NCBI GenBank assembly: GCA_033964015.1
Contig: CM066913.1
Coordinates: 24,137,790 to 24,201,789, forward strand
Reading direction: 5' to 3'
DNA: 64,000 nucleotides
DNA from: Scolanthus callimorphus
Taxonomy: Eukaryota; Cnidaria; Anthozoa; Actiniaria; Edwardsiidae
The notes under the pieces are model-generated. The model saw only the letters and a list, made by a program, of their open reading frames with translations, was not told the DNA's origin and searched no databases. Made by a program: the position numbers and the translations under genes. Positions 1 through 12,100 of this stretch are shown one piece after another (position 1 is the first letter of the stretch; each line of letters opens with the position of its first letter).

Positions 1-563
1 ATGTTGAACCACGGCTGTGGTAGTGTGAGTTCTAGTTGTAGACGTGTCCGTAAGGCATAAGTCCGTGGGCGTTTCCGAAGTCGTAGTTGCGAGAGAAACC
101 TGGGTTAGTCAAGATTCCGTGGAAAAGTCGAGAACAGGAATCTGATTTCTTCGTTTTGGACAGTGGAGCATCGAGTGTTCCGAACTAGCGCCTACTCGGC
201 ATTTGTGGCATAATGTGCCGCCGAAGTCTCACAAGAGCAAGAGGCCGTACAATTCCACTTCCTACATGCCCCTGTCGCTGATTTGTCTTAGCCTGTTATT
301 GATGCGCCGCTCGGAGTAGTTCCGTCGTTGCCCTTCAGAAGGTGATGACAATTAAAATTGTCATCACCTTTAGTAATGACCAACCACTGATGTGACTGTG
401 AGGAGCTTGGTGTTAGCCGGTGCTGGGTATTTAGCAGCAGTCTCTTTGGCTGTTTCTACAGCAAGCCCGCTGGTAAGAAGTGTGTTGACGAGATCTGTGA
501 AGCCCTAATCGATGGCTGCAGATTTCTTAGCAGATTCAATATATGCCTGTGACAGACTTGCAA
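1..563. other. Unassigned sequence, no recognised gene
   Basis: No open frame of useful length and no recognisable protein motif on either strand. The minus strand has short Ser/Thr-rich open stretches that could be decayed coding sequence continuing from the ORF at 564-956, but this is not supported by any motif. It contains one strong hairpin, listed separately. Confidence 0.4.
339..370. repeat. Perfect 15-bp-arm hairpin
   Basis: Arms 339-353 and 356-370 are exact reverse complements around a 2-nt centre (AA). It could be the tip of a MITE or a chance palindrome. No flanking terminal repeats were found. Confidence 0.7.
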
Positions 564-956
564 TCAAGTCGTCTTTTGGCTTTGTGCTCTTGCTCTAGGG
601 CACCGTGTCGGAGCATGAGACAGAGGTTGTTTTTGTTGAGCATGAAGCTGAGCCAACACTCGTGTCTGCGTGTATTTACTCAAAGCTTGGGCAATATTTC
701 GCGAATCCAGACCACCGTCGTTTTGTTTTTCTCCCTTATCCGATTCTTCTCCTTGAAGAAGAATGTGTTCTCGTAAAGAGGCTTGTGCCTCCATCTGTAT
801 GTTGGAAGCTTCGGTTAACTTCCTCAAGGCGGCGTTTAGTCCTCGGAGGACCACCTTCAACCCTGTTTGGTCGTTGTTCGGTTCATGCTCGACCAAGTGT
901 AGTCTCGATCCAGACGATTTTTCTCCGTTCACTGTAGTATTCTCCGTAAGAGACAT
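564..956 (-). CDS. Unrecognised 130-aa ORF
   Basis: Open frame of 130 codons starting with ATG. The product is hydrophilic, rich in Glu/Gln/Asn in the first 80 residues and in Gln/Ser/Arg toward the end, with no membrane segment or catalytic motif. The composition (helical, charged, LREHxLLQxEE-type stretch near residue 65) resembles the N-terminal or gag-like part of a mobile element, but I do not recognise a family. It may equally be an exon of a decayed gene, or chance. Confidence 0.25.
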   Translation of the reverse strand: MSLTENTTVNGEKSSGSRLHLVEHEPNNDQTGLKVVLRGLNAALRKLTEASNIQMEAQASLREHILLQGEESDKGEKQNDGGLDSRNIAQALSKYTQTRVLAQLHAQQKQPLSHAPTRCPRARAQSQKTT

Positions 957-1200
957 GTAAACACCACGGATAAACTCTTAATGAGCTAATATGACGCTAA
1001 AGTAAAGCGAAAAAGGACGATAAGTCGTGGAAAATGAGTATTTTCCCTGTTAAAAATCAAACTGTGTACTGATTTCTCGCGCGCTGCGAAGCACTGATTA
1101 TTGCGCATGCGCTGCCAATCTCATGGGATCGCTGTGCAGTGACGACGAGATAGAATAGTATATTGCTCTTACATTTTTATCATAGTTTCTTAAAGAGTAG

Positions 1201-1225
1201 TATATATATATATATATATATATAA
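1201..1225. repeat. (TA)n microsatellite
   Basis: Twelve uninterrupted TA units. Confidence 0.95.
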
Positions 1226-2292
1226 CTAATGCATGTAAAATGTTTTAATCGGATTTTTTTTTGAAAAATATTGTAAAAATTGCTTAATTCAGCCTTTAGA
1301 CTGCAATGTGATTTTAATAATCGTGGACGTACTTGACTGGTTTATTAAGAATAGCGTCAGTGTTTTTGCTTCGAAAACAGCTCGCGCTTTCATGAGTGAT
1401 TTCTTGTTCAATGACCAGACACACAACATTTTGCTCAAATTTCGATAGAAAATGAAACGACCCCCAGCTAATTCTAAAAGGCAAACTTTAGAATGAGTAA
1501 CAGAGCTGCGTTTAAAGGGTCGTCTCACCCTGCCCATAAAGCATTGCTCTGTTTTCGTTTATATTATTCATTGCATCAGAAACTCTGACTTAAAGCAAAT
1601 AATTCTACTATTTATTGCGCTTGTACAATAAAATGTTCTAACCTGTACTCATTTTGTCGAGTCTCTGATATATAAAATGGCGGCGAAGCAGTGCATATGG
1701 GCAGGGATAAACGGATCCTTTAAGAGCTATTATAATATTCATCAATTCTTCATGAAGCAGGTATCCAGTGAGAAAGCACAATTTTGGTCACATGACTAGC
1801 CTTGTAAACTGGATACAGGTCCATCAAACTAAAAGAGCGGGGAGGGCTTGAATATTCAACAGGGAAAGGGTGGGGTTGATGAATAATGACAATAGCTAAT
1901 AGATCTATTAGTATTCTTTAGCTTTTTTTCTAGCTTTTTCTAAACTGTGCACGAAATGCCCCTACGCTCCCTACGCTACTACGATCGTAGTTTAGAAAAC
2001 CCTTGTCATAGAACGTACCCCTCATGACATAAGCTTATGTGAGACGCATGAGGACGATTCGAACATTGTTAACTTTCTCATTTTGCAGAAGTCTCCGCTA
2101 GATTTTGTTTCTTCTAGATTTTGTAGTTTTTTTTCCCCATTCGACTTTGCCATTGAAAAGAAATCAAAACTGCAGTACTGTTTGCACTTAGCCACAACGC
2201 TAGATTATATGTTGTGAACTCTATGGATTTCATTTTTGATGAGATGCAAAGTTATTCAATGTCATATTTTTGGGGCTTTGTTCAAGCCTGTT

Positions 2293-2343
2293 TGTCTGTC
2301 TGGTCTGTCTGGTCTGGTCTGGTCTGTCTGGTCTGTCTGGTCT
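2293..2343. repeat. GTCTG/TCTGG microsatellite
   Basis: Alternating GTCT and GGTCT units over about 50 bp. Confidence 0.9.
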
Positions 2344-2383
2344 ATTTACTCGCATGATTGTAACTGTTTCTTGTGTAACTGCC

Positions 2384-2415
2384 CTGAGGAGTAGCTGAAG
2401 TAAAAGCTTGAAACG
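2384..2415 (+). ncRNA. Hammerhead-like core remnant (Penelope-type terminus?)
   Basis: CTGAGGA (2384-2390) fits the hammerhead CUGANGA core and is followed 20 nt later by GAAAC (2410-2414). An AGCT/AGCT pair lies between them as a possible helix II. Penelope-like elements are known to carry hammerhead motifs in their terminal repeats. Here helix II is imperfect and no element body is recognisable, so this is only a candidate remnant. Confidence 0.25.
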
Positions 2416-2904
2416 TTGCCAAAATCTGATAGTTTGACACCTTTAGTTCGGAGATAAAAACATCACACTTTTTGGCATGCCTGATTTTTATTTACTGTGA
2501 TTTACTTTAAAACATTCCGGCTCTAATCGGCCGATTTGTAGATTATGTTGGCTTTCAAAAAATCGCAAAATTCTAGTACTTCTGAACTCAGGAAAGACGG
2601 TTTTACAGCTCTGTACTTAAATATTTAGTGCAAGGAACTGCCATTATTTCCCTCACATAGTTGTTGAAAATGAATTTCGGATTTTTTTTCTACCGAATCA
2701 TCGTTTGGCTGTGCGCTTGGTCACCACTTAAATACGGATCGAAAGATCCCTTTGCTACAAAACCTTCGCTCCGTCAAGTTGTTCCAAGCTAAATCCACAT
2801 GACCTCTCCTTAAATTATATATTAAGGTGATTTAGTAACAGGGCGTCGTCTCGGGGACGCGGGCGCGTGTGCTGACGAATGACGTGCGCGAGAAAGGGAA
2901 ACAT

Positions 2905-2928
2905 AAAGGCGTCATGCGAGACGCCTTT
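2905..2928. repeat. Perfect 9-bp-arm hairpin
   Basis: Arms AAAGGCGTC (2905-2913) and GACGCCTTT (2920-2928) around a 6-nt loop. Confidence 0.7.
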
Positions 2929-3008
2929 ACTTAGATACACAGGACGACGCCAGGTTGAATGTTCTTTTATTCTTTTTTGTATTCTCAAATTTAGAGTTCG
3001 TTTCAGAC

Positions 3009-3885
3009 CTGGGGGTCGTTTCTCGAAACGCCCGAAAACTTTTCGGGCCCGATAAATTACCCTAAAAGCGTGCTGATGACGAACTTTGCGTTTCTCGAAA
3101 ATCCCGAGTTTTTCGCGCCCGAAAAAATTGCGTCATTTATCGCCCCTTAATAAGGGGAGAAACCCTTCTCCCCTAAACTTTTTCGGGTTTCCAAAAATCC
3201 TCAGAATAGGGAAGAAAAATAACAAAATTAACTAAGATTTTTCACTCCTTTGCTACTTTATTTATCTCTCTAGTACATGCGAAGTTGAATTTCCCCGAAA
3301 GTGCATATTTCTTCTCGTAAAACAGACATTTATACAGGTGTCTTGCTTTGTTTCCAAAATTTTCTTTCTTTGTCGCGAAATGGTTTCCCGGTAACTCTCC
3401 CGGGTTGCTTTTACCGCCATCCCGATAAGATACACCAATCAGGTGCAAGCATCTCGCTTATTGACCAATCAAATTCAATCTCTTGACAGCTCGCCTGTCA
3501 AATTTGACGAGGGGCTGTCAAACTTTTTGTGACATGTTGTAACAAAAGTACGAATGCATCTACAAGAATTCGATGCAAAATGCTTGCTTTTTCGCACATT
3601 TTATCTAATTTCTTGCCATTTATCGATGGAAATACCAACATGGCGATACACTTTGTCCCCTGACAGCGACGAATCGATAAGTTTCCTATTTTTTCATTGT
3701 TTATTTATGCAAACTATTCGCAAAGTCTGGACATTATAATTTTGATTTCGGGTTCCCGATAATTATGGGGGAGTTTTGGGAGTTTCGAAAAACACTTTTC
3801 AGGACTCCTAAATCTCGCCCGAAAAACCACCCGAAACGTTTATCGGGCCCGAACATATCGGGCGATGTCGAGAAACGACCCCCAG
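3009..3885. mobile_element. Non-autonomous DNA transposon (MITE) with TIRs
   Basis: The ends are inverted: CTGGGGGTCGTTTCTCGA at 3009-3026 and its exact complement at 3868-3885. Similarity continues imperfectly inward through paired CGGGCCCGATA-type motifs. Length is 877 bp with no coding capacity. CAGA occurs just outside or overlapping both ends, but the exact boundary and target duplication are ambiguous, so I do not assign a superfamily. Confidence 0.7.
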
Positions 3886-4129
3886 ATTCCCTTTAAAACA
3901 GCTAAAACTCGAGATGAGAAGGCAGCGAAAAGTAAGTCTGTAAGTTTACAGTTGATTTAAGCTTACTTCAGTTTGTATCCTCTGTTGTTCGTTGATTAAA
4001 ATTTAATTATTTGAAAATAATCTCACGTGTGATAAGTTGGTGTCACGGTGTTGGTGTTTGCTCAAAAGACTTGCTTATCCTTGTCGTTACACTGACATGG
4101 TTGGGCCGATTTTGACGCAATCCAACAGA

Positions 4130-4620
4130 GCTGTGTTTGATATTTAACAGTGTACTTGACAACATCTATGACATACACCATCCTCGTTTAAACAGCTGGA
4201 ATCAGTCATTTCTCAAGCCCATTGAATTGCATCGTTATGCCAGAGCTATATACGACAAGGGTGCACCTCTATAATTATTTTTGGTTTATTGATGGAACTG
4301 TGCGCCCAATATGTAGGCCTAATACAAACCAAAGGGTTATGTACAATGGACGCAAAAGATTTCATGGCATTAAGTTTCAGAGCATTGTTGTCCCAAATGG
4401 TTTGATAGCCAATTTAAGTGGTTCATATGAAGGAAAAAAAGATGACGGCATGATGCTATATGAATCTGGACTCTTGGGTGAATTGGAGCTTCATGCCAAT
4501 TATATGGGACAGCCCTTTTGCCTGTATGGAGAGTGTAGCTGTATTGCTGTAAAATGCTCATACCTACTTGTATGGCAACAATGTATCAGATTTGTTTCAA
4601 GTTGAGCCCCCCATGTTGCA
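4130..4620 (+). pseudogene. PIF/Harbinger (DDE_Tnp_4) transposase fragment
   Basis: An open frame (best part 4222-4605, with the homologous reading extending upstream in another frame) matches the catalytic core of HARBI1-like transposases. It has WFIDGTVRPICRP (first Asp) followed by YNGRKRFHGIKFQSIVVPNGLI and GSYEGKKDDGMM (second Asp), then LYGE where these enzymes usually have an iYGDxAY motif. The N-terminal HTH and the C-terminal Glu region are absent. It reads as a truncated, frameshifted copy of a 3-bp-TSD transposon. No TIRs were found around it. Confidence 0.75.
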
Positions 4621-5548
4621 GGAGTATTTTGCATGACTTAATCTGTTTCCTAACTGGTGGCCAAAAAATTAATTCAAACTTTGGTGCAAGGCTTAATAGC
4701 ATGACTTAGAGGGAATGCTGCAAAGAAATATACACCAAATCCATAATGGCTGCAGATTTGAATTAAAGCTATTGTTTTCAACTCAAATTCAGATGAAAAC
4801 AATAAGGTTTTCACACAAACTCAAGGCTAGTAAGGAAAAAACGATAGTTATTCAAATCAGCAGCCATTTAGGAATTTGGTGTATGAAACATTTATTACTT
4901 AATACTGGTAGGATATATTTTGTTCTGTTTCCCTTAGCCTTGGTGAGTAGGAGCTTCTTTCTTGGATCTGTGTATTCTTAAGGAAACATTTTGACTGACA
5001 AGTTATTTTTTTTAGAAACGAGTTTTCAATTCAACAGGTCAGTTGTGACAAGACAAGGAGGTCACAAATTACAAACGAAAAACTGACAGGGCCAAATTTA
5101 CTTTTTACATTGTGTAGTTCATACCCCCTTTTGGTATTGGAATTACCAATTTCACATTCACTCTAATAAAAGAGCGTGTGTCTTCAGCTGCCATTTTGAC
5201 AGCATAGCAACATACCAAGTGGGAGAAAGCAACCATAATTTCCATAGGCTGATTAAGAGAATACAGAGCAATGTTCTCGCATGAATTTGGTAAACACAAA
5301 TTTGAAACTTTGTTCTCAGATGTTTTTAAGAGATTTCTGCATGTTATTCATCTTCATAAAAACAGTAACAAAGGAGTGGCTGACCATTCATAATAACTCC
5401 ATGGGTTGACACAGGCTATTTAAGATGAGAAATTCCACAAGGGTGAGTTTGCCACCCCCTGCCACTAAGTGAAAAGGCCCAGATTATACAGAACAACATA
5501 CTTACAAGAAAAATGCAAAGTAAGTTCAGAATTCAAAGTTCCTGAATG
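4621..5548. other. Intergenic, nothing recognised
   Basis: AT-rich sequence without motif-bearing frames, tandem repeats or terminal repeats that I can see. Confidence 0.5.
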
Positions 5549-5617
5549 CTAAATCCTTAAGTTTTTTTTTTGTTTCTTAAACTTTTTATTGATACACTAT
5601 CCTTATATTTACATAGG

Positions 5618-6002
5618 TCATACCTTTTTGTGTTTACAGCCTTTTTTTACATATGTCCATTTGTCATTATAACCCGTCTTATTATTTAAGAGCTTATACT
5701 GAAAAAACCTGAAATATGCATCGATGGTAGTGCTGTAGATTCTGGAATAAATAGATTCCCGAATTGTCTTTATTCCTCCCATCGACGCTAAAATATGATG
5801 GGGTAAAATAAACCGGATTGATCCCTCTATATTTCTTCCTTTTACGAACGCTGCTTGGTCAGGATGAATGATTCCTGGTAAACATTTGGTCATGCGACTA
5901 CACAAGGCTTTGCTACAGATCTTAGAATCTACATTGATTAAACTTATAGGGCGCCAAGCATCAAATGTCCTTATATCTTTTTTAGGTTTTTGGAGAAGAG
6001 TA
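5618..6002 (-). pseudogene. LINE reverse transcriptase fragment (downstream of element A)
   Basis: The minus-strand frame reads ITLLQKPKKDIRTFDAWRP, then ISLINVDSKICSKAL and HPDQAAFVKGRNI, the fingers region of L1/Tx1-type RTs. After residues ...SIRFI the reading jumps to a sequence like the C-terminal end of these proteins (FQYKLLNN). The YxDD catalytic block is therefore missing through an internal deletion. The frame joins exactly to the piece at 7223-7320 once element A and one TA are removed. Confidence 0.8.
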
Positions 6003-7220
6003 ATATATAGATTTAGCCACTGGCTAAAAGCGGAGCTCCTGGTTATAAAATTTTCTATGTGAATGAAAGGGATTCCCATGTGTACATGGTTTATATGGTT
6101 GCTTTAGAGTCTTCACGAGATATTAATTTTTCAAGCATAGATGACGTCATCGATGACGTCATATCACGTGACCACTTCATTTCGATCATATGGTGGCCTA
6201 GACTACACTACCCAAGTTTGGTTCTTTTAGAGTTTTCCCTTCACGAGATATTATTTTTTCAAGCATAGATGACGTCATCGATGACGTCACATCACGTGAC
6301 CACTTCATTTTGCTCATCTGGTGACCTAGACCACACTACCCAAGTTTGGTTGTTCTAGAGTCTTCTCTTGACGAGATATTCATTTTTCAAGCACAGATGA
6401 CGTCATCGATGACGTCACATCACGTGACCACTTCATTTCGCTCATCTGGTGACCAAGACCACACTGCCCAAGTTTGGTTGTTTTAGAGTCTTCTCTTCAC
6501 GAGATATTCATTTTTCAAGCATAGATGACGTCATCGATGACGTCACATCACGTGACCACTTCATTTCGCTCATCTGGTGACCAAGACCACACTACCCAAG
6601 TTTGGTTGTTTTAGAGTCTTCTCTTCACGAGATATTCATTTTTCAAGCATAGATGACGTCATCTATGACGTCACATCACGTGACCACTTCATTTCGCTCA
6701 TCTGGTGACCTAGACCACACTACCCAAAGTTTGGTTGTTTAGAGTCTTCTCTTCACGAGATATTCATTTTTCAAGCATAGATGACGTCATCGATGACGTC
6801 ACATCACGTGACCGTCCTACAGCACCCCCCTTGTGGCATAGACAAAATATCCCAAGTATGGCTGTCTTAGCATGTTCCCTTGAGGAGATATAATTTTTTC
6901 TTTGCATACCACAGGGTTCCCATGTGTACACGGACGACGGACGGCGGACGGACGGCGGACACTATAGGTTTAATACCAGAAAAATAAAGAAAAAATCATA
7001 TCTCCCGAAGGGAAGCTTCTCTAGAAGCCAAACTTGGACAAACTTTCAAAGACCATCAGAGGAACTCTACACCAAAGTCAGGTTCCCTCACGCCATCAAT
7101 GACGTCATCAAAATGATCCAAAATGCCCGTGACGTTCAAAAATCAACTCGATGGTATACGTTTTTCCCTTAGGTATGGTGCTCCGCTTGCGCGGGCCTTC
7201 GGCCCGCGCTGGAGCTCCGC
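6003..7220 (+). mobile_element. Element A: TA-flanked hairpin-ended transposable element
   Basis: The element begins ATATATAG and ends GGAGCTCCGC, with TA on each side (6001-6002 and 7221-7222). Removing the element plus one TA restores the LINE reading frame (..QVLI-TLLQKP..), so the boundaries are exact. The left end carries hairpin TTTAGCCACTGGCTAAA (6012-6028). The right end carries GCGCGGGCC-TTC-GGCCCGCGC (7189-7209) nested within a CTCC/GGAG stem. The interior is a six-unit tandem array. No transposase is present. It could be a mariner-like MITE (TA target duplication) or, given the hairpins and internal array, a Helentron/HINE-like element. Confidence 0.9.
6130..6815. repeat. Tandem array, about 127-bp units with CRE palindrome (element A)
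   Basis: Six units, each with TGACGTCATCGATGACGTCA (one unit has CTATG at its centre) followed by ATCACGTGAC. The flanking text is conserved (CACGAGATATT, CCCAAGTTTGGTTGT). Confidence 0.92.
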
Positions 7221-7222
7221 TA

Positions 7223-8523
7223 ATAAGGACTTGCCTCTGAGTTGTTGTTAAGCGACCTTTTTCATACCCATCATTTAAGCAATCGATTAAGTCCTTCCCT
7301 AAATCACTCCACATGCTCAAATAAAATTCCTTTGTGAGTCCGTCACTGCCAGGCGTTTTCGAGTTCCCCATACTTACCAAACTACTGTAACATTCATTCA
7401 TTGTTAATTTGCCTTCACATTTCTCTTTCTCCTCTGTTGTTAATTTAGGAGTATTTATGTCTGACAGAAAAGCGAGGCAATCTTTTTCTGTTTTGTTGCT
7501 CTTTGTTTTATAAAAGTCGCTAAAATGGGCTTTAATACTTTTCAGAATTTCTTTGAGATCTGTTACTTCCTCATTATTAATAAGTATTTTCTTAATATGC
7601 GTTTTACTTTTATTTCGCTTTTCTAAGTTCAAAAAGTACTTATTACTTTTTTCTCCTTGCTCATACCATTTCGTCCTAGACCTTATAATTATTCCTTGTG
7701 TCACATAATTACTTTGTACCTCTTTGAGATCTGTTACTTCCTCATTATTAATAAGTATTTTCTTAATATGCGTTTTACTTTTATTTCGCTTTTCTAAGTT
7801 CAAAAAGTACTTATTACTTTTTTCTCCTTGCTCATACCATTTCGTCCTAGACCTTATAATTATTCCTTGTGTCACATAATTACTTTGTACCTCATCATTT
7901 TCCCACCCCTCTATCTCCTATATCTCTTTGATTAACTTTTCCAATATGTTATAGTCATTCCACCTAAGTTTTGCTAGTGTTTTTGAAAAAGAAATAGTAA
8001 ATTTACGCGTTTCATATTTAATTAATTCCCATCTTAATTGCGGGTTGGTTATGCCTTCATCGGTCATCGATTGTTTAACCTCATTAATTTCTTTTCTTAG
8101 AGACTCTACATATTCTTTATTCTCGGTGAGTGAATTGTTGAATTTCCAGTACGATGGACCCCTTTCTTGGCTTTGTGATGATTTCAATCGAAGTGTTACT
8201 GCGGAGTGATCAGTCGATGGAGCAGGGATAATATCACATTCCATTACAGTTGTTTGAATGTCGTCCGAAATAAAAATATAATCTAGTCTCCGATGAATAG
8301 TATTACCATGTCTACTACTTTTGCCTTGGGCTGTTCCGCGCCATGTAAATCGCCTAGATAATGGATTGCGTAAACGCCAGATATCACACATATCCGATTC
8401 TAAGAGTATGGTTTCTAATGTTTCCACAGTGCGCGTTTTCAAAACAGGGTTTCCACCCGATGTTTCCAATTCGATATTCATTACAGCGTTAAAATCTCCA
8501 GCCCAAATTATTGGTGTATCTAT
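7223..8523 (-). pseudogene. LINE ORF2 fragment: endonuclease C-terminus and RT N-terminus
   Basis: From the 5' side (8523 downward) the product contains IIWAGDFNAVMN (endonuclease GDFN motif), RRLDYIFISDD and STDHSAVTLRL (the terminal SDH motif). These are followed by the linker region with RSRTKWYEQGEKSNKYFLNLE and the start of RT (MGNSKTPGSDGLTKEFY). A frame break near 7876-7917 and a 171-bp tandem duplication interrupt it. It is a dead copy; the active enzyme would nick DNA and reverse-transcribe the element's RNA. Confidence 0.8.
7551..7892. repeat. 171-bp tandem duplication inside the LINE
   Basis: Copies at 7551-7721 and 7722-7892 appear identical. The period is 57 codons, so the frame is preserved and the protein repeats RSRTKWYEQGEKSNKYF. 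Confidence 0.9.
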
Positions 8524-8565
8524 CTAAATCCTTAAGTTAATAAACAAGGAAATGATTAGAATGAC

Positions 8566-9010
8566 TGTAGCTGCTGCTTGATCAATCACACTCGTGATTG
8601 TTGACATGTTTATTGTACTAAGTCTAACTCAACAAACTCACAAACGCTGTGAAAGTAGGTTTTCTAAAACAGAAAACATAGAACAATCTTAATACAACAT
8701 AAGCAACGTTACAAAGCAACAAATCGAGCAAATCCAAGCAAAGAAACTTACCGACTTTTGACCAGAAACGTTCACAACGAACAAGCAGCAACTGACTTAA
8801 AAATATGGCGGGGGACGCGGTACATACGTCACATACGTCAGGAACGCCTGACTAAACGAAGGGATACGAACTGACGCCGAATGCACACGACAACTCACGA
8901 ATGCAATACGAACGCCAAATCTACAAACGAAGACAACAAACGCCGCGCGAACTAACAAACATGTTACAATCTAAACAGATAAACATAAAATGCACAATTT
9001 GGTGGCTACA
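8566..9010 (-). repeat. 3' LTR of BEL/Pao element
   Basis: 445 bp. In element orientation it starts TGTAGCC and ends CAGCTACA. It matches the other LTR across its length with a few substitutions. Confidence 0.95.
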
Positions 9011-9164
9011 CCGGCCCCTAAATGAACGTTATTTATCTCATTTATACTCAAGCCACCAAATAACAGGGTTCGATTCCCCGTATCTTTATACTCTCAATAT
9101 GACTTTCGTCCGAAAGCCAAAGTCCATCAACTTCTGTTGCTTCTAATGTTCATCGACACCACGG

Positions 9165-12100
9165 CTATTTCAGTCCATCAAGTTCTAATCGGCACAATTT
9201 CGTCACTGGTCGATGTAGAATCTTTGTAGACGTCTTCACTTCTCCGTGTCTGCGACGCTTTGATCTTGTAACCACTGTGGAGCTAGTGAGAACTTTCGCG
9301 CTGCGAACCAAGCCATCTCTCCCTTTGAAAATCTCCACCACTCTTGCCATTGGCCATTCTCCTCTTGGGAATTTTGGATCCGCCAGCATCACCACATCTC
9401 CGACACGTAGGTTTTCTTGGACCTCATTCCATTTCTGACGCAACTGCAGGTTTGGAAGGTATTCTTTAATCCATCGCTTCCAGAAAACTTCCATTAGATA
9501 CTGAGCTTGCCTCCACTGTCTTCTACTCGTCATATCTTCTTTTGTGAATACCCCGGGTGGTAATTTCGAGCTTGGGCGAAGCTGTAACAAGTGATTAGGT
9601 GTCAAAGGGTCTTCATCAGAAGGATCCTCGCTGCTCTTGGTCAATGGTCTACTATTCAGTATCCCTGCTGCCTCGGCTAGAACAGTAGATAACACCTCAT
9701 CTGTGACAATCTGTTCATGCAACAAAGATGCAAGAATCGTCCTGACAGATCTGATCATCCGCTCCCATGAGCCACCCATGTGACTGGCGTCTGGAGGATT
9801 GAACTCCCATTGCATACCTCGTTCGGAACAGAAACCATCTATCTTCTTCATGTCCCATTCACTGATTGCAGCTTGCAATTCCTTGTCAGCACTGGTGAAA
9901 TTAGTCCCTCTATCGCTTCTTATCTTCTCAGGGTACCCTCTCAGGCTGATGAATCTTCTTAAGGCGTTGATCATAGAATCAGTCGTAAGTGAATGTGCTA
10001 CTTCTATGTGAATGGCACGAATCGCCTGACAGGAGAAAATGCAGCCATAACGCTTCATTCGCTTTTGTCGCCCTTGTTTCACTTCTATGGGTCCAAAGAA
10101 ATCCACACCAACGTTGCTGAATGGCGGCTTCTCTGGAGTCACTCGATCTTCTGGTAAATCGGACATAAACTGCTCGCATGGTAGTTTCTTTCTCTTCTGA
10201 CATGAGACACATTTCGCAATAACACTTCTGACTACTGTGCGGCCCTTCACGATCCAATATCGCTTCCTGATGTCTGACAACACCAGTTCTTGGCCCATAT
10301 GCCCTGCCAGTTCATGACATTCTCTAACAATCAGATTCGTCACATGATGCTTCTGGGGAAGAATAGCTGGATTCTTCAAACCGACATCGACAGAAGAGTA
10401 TCTGAGTCTACCTCCTACTAGTATTCCATTCTTCTGGATTGTTGGATTAAGCTTGTAGATCGACTTCCTAGCTTTCTTGATCTTCCTCTTCACAGTACTC
10501 TCAGTTTTCCTGTCAGTACTTTCTTTACCGTTGAGAGTCTTTACTTCTAATGGAAATGACTCTTGCTGTACTAGTCTGACAATATCTTCTTGTGCATTAC
10601 GAAGCTCCATTACACTCAGGAAGCGGCCAGTAGACACTTGCTTGACGTCTGCATTCCGACGTCTGTCTAACATCGCTCTGTGGGAACTCTTGGAAAGGAT
10701 AAATGCCTTGAAACGAACCAACCAAGCAACAGCTCTTGTCAATCTTGACCACGAAGAGTAATAACTCAACAACTCATTCATCACGTTTCTCTCTTGGATG
10801 ACAGAGTACACTGGAACTTCTTTTCGTACTTCTGGATCTGAGTCTGTCAAGTCTGGTAACTCCGGCGAATCAGGCCACTCATCTTCGTGTTTCCATAAGA
10901 ACTCAGGTCCTCTGATCCACCGTTGGTTCTTAATCATCTCGTCCATTTTCATGCCTTTCGCTGCATCATCAGCTGGATTCTCCTTTCCGTTGACAAATCT
11001 CCACTGTGTGACTTCAGAACCGGTCCTTATGATTGTAAGCCGATTGGATTCAAATGTGTGAAACCGTTTAGAATTGTTCCTTATACACTTGAGCACAGAC
11101 ATTGAATCAGTCCAATAAACAACTTGATCTAGCTTGATCTCGATCTCTTCCTGGATGAAACTGCTCAGCTTGACTGAGATAACCGCTGCTGCTAACTCAA
11201 GACGGGGAATGGTGATTTCATGGATAGGAGCGAGTCGCGCTTTGCCCATAACAAAACTGCAATGAATCCTGTCATTGTCGTCAACCAAGCGTAGATATGC
11301 CACTGAACTGTAGCCTACTCGGGACCCATCAGAGAACAGATGCAACTGTGCATTCTTGATCCGGCCGAACTCTTTTGGCTTGTAACATCGATCAAGTTTG
11401 ATCTGTTGCAGCTTTGTGAGATCTTCAACCCAACGTAACCACTGTGCCTTCTGATCATCACTGACATCATCATCCCATCCTAGCTTCTTGCGGCACAACA
11501 TCTGCAAAATCAGCTTAGCCCTCATAGTATAAGGCGCTATAAACCCTAATGGATCGTACAATGACGACGTCATTGCAAGAATACTGCGTCTTGTCACTGA
11601 AGACATCTTCTCCGGCTCCATCAACTTTTTTGGAATCTTCCATTCAAACTGATCACGTTCAACATTCCACTTAGTACCAAGGGCACTTTCGGTTGGCAAA
11701 CTTTCAATATCTAGGTTAACGACCGACTTTGCTCTTTCAGTGTCCGGTATGTCTTCTAAGACTTCTCTGTTATTACACATCCATTTAGTCAACCGGAATC
11801 CCGCTCTTTGTAGCATCTCTCGCACCTGTCTCACTAAGGACAAAGCTCTTTCCTTGGTTGCAACTGACTTCATAAGATCGTCAACATACATATTTCGTTC
11901 AACCGTCTTCTTTGTTTCTTCATCATAGTCATCTGGATGCAGTGTAGCAGCCTTCTTCAAACAAAAGTTTGCACAACTTGGAGAGGAAGTGGCACCAAAG
12001 ATGTGCTTCGTCATCCTGTATTCTTCTGGTTTATCTTCTAGGTTATCATCCTTCCACCAGAGAAAACGTAGTGCATCACAGTGATTAGGCTCCACCTTCA

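Larger units (their letters stand above)
957..3008. other. Intergenic, decayed repeats
   Basis: No supported gene. It holds a TA microsatellite (1201-1225), a TCTGG-type microsatellite (2293-2343), a ribozyme-like motif (2384-2415) and a small hairpin (2905-2928). The open frame at 1289-1537 on the minus strand shows no motif. Confidence 0.5.
5564..8523 (-). mobile_element. L1-like LINE, internally deleted, with 15-bp TSD
   Basis: Bounded by an exact 15-bp duplication, CTAAATCCTTAAGTT, at 5549-5563 and 8524-8538. The left boundary continues into a T-run on this strand, which is the element's 3' poly(A) because it lies on the minus strand. The interior encodes an apurinic-type endonuclease C-terminus and reverse-transcriptase pieces. 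Element A (6003-7220) is inserted in the RT domain. Without A the LINE copy is about 1.74 kb, which is 5'-truncated and also lacks the RT core through to near the C-terminus. Confidence 0.85.
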
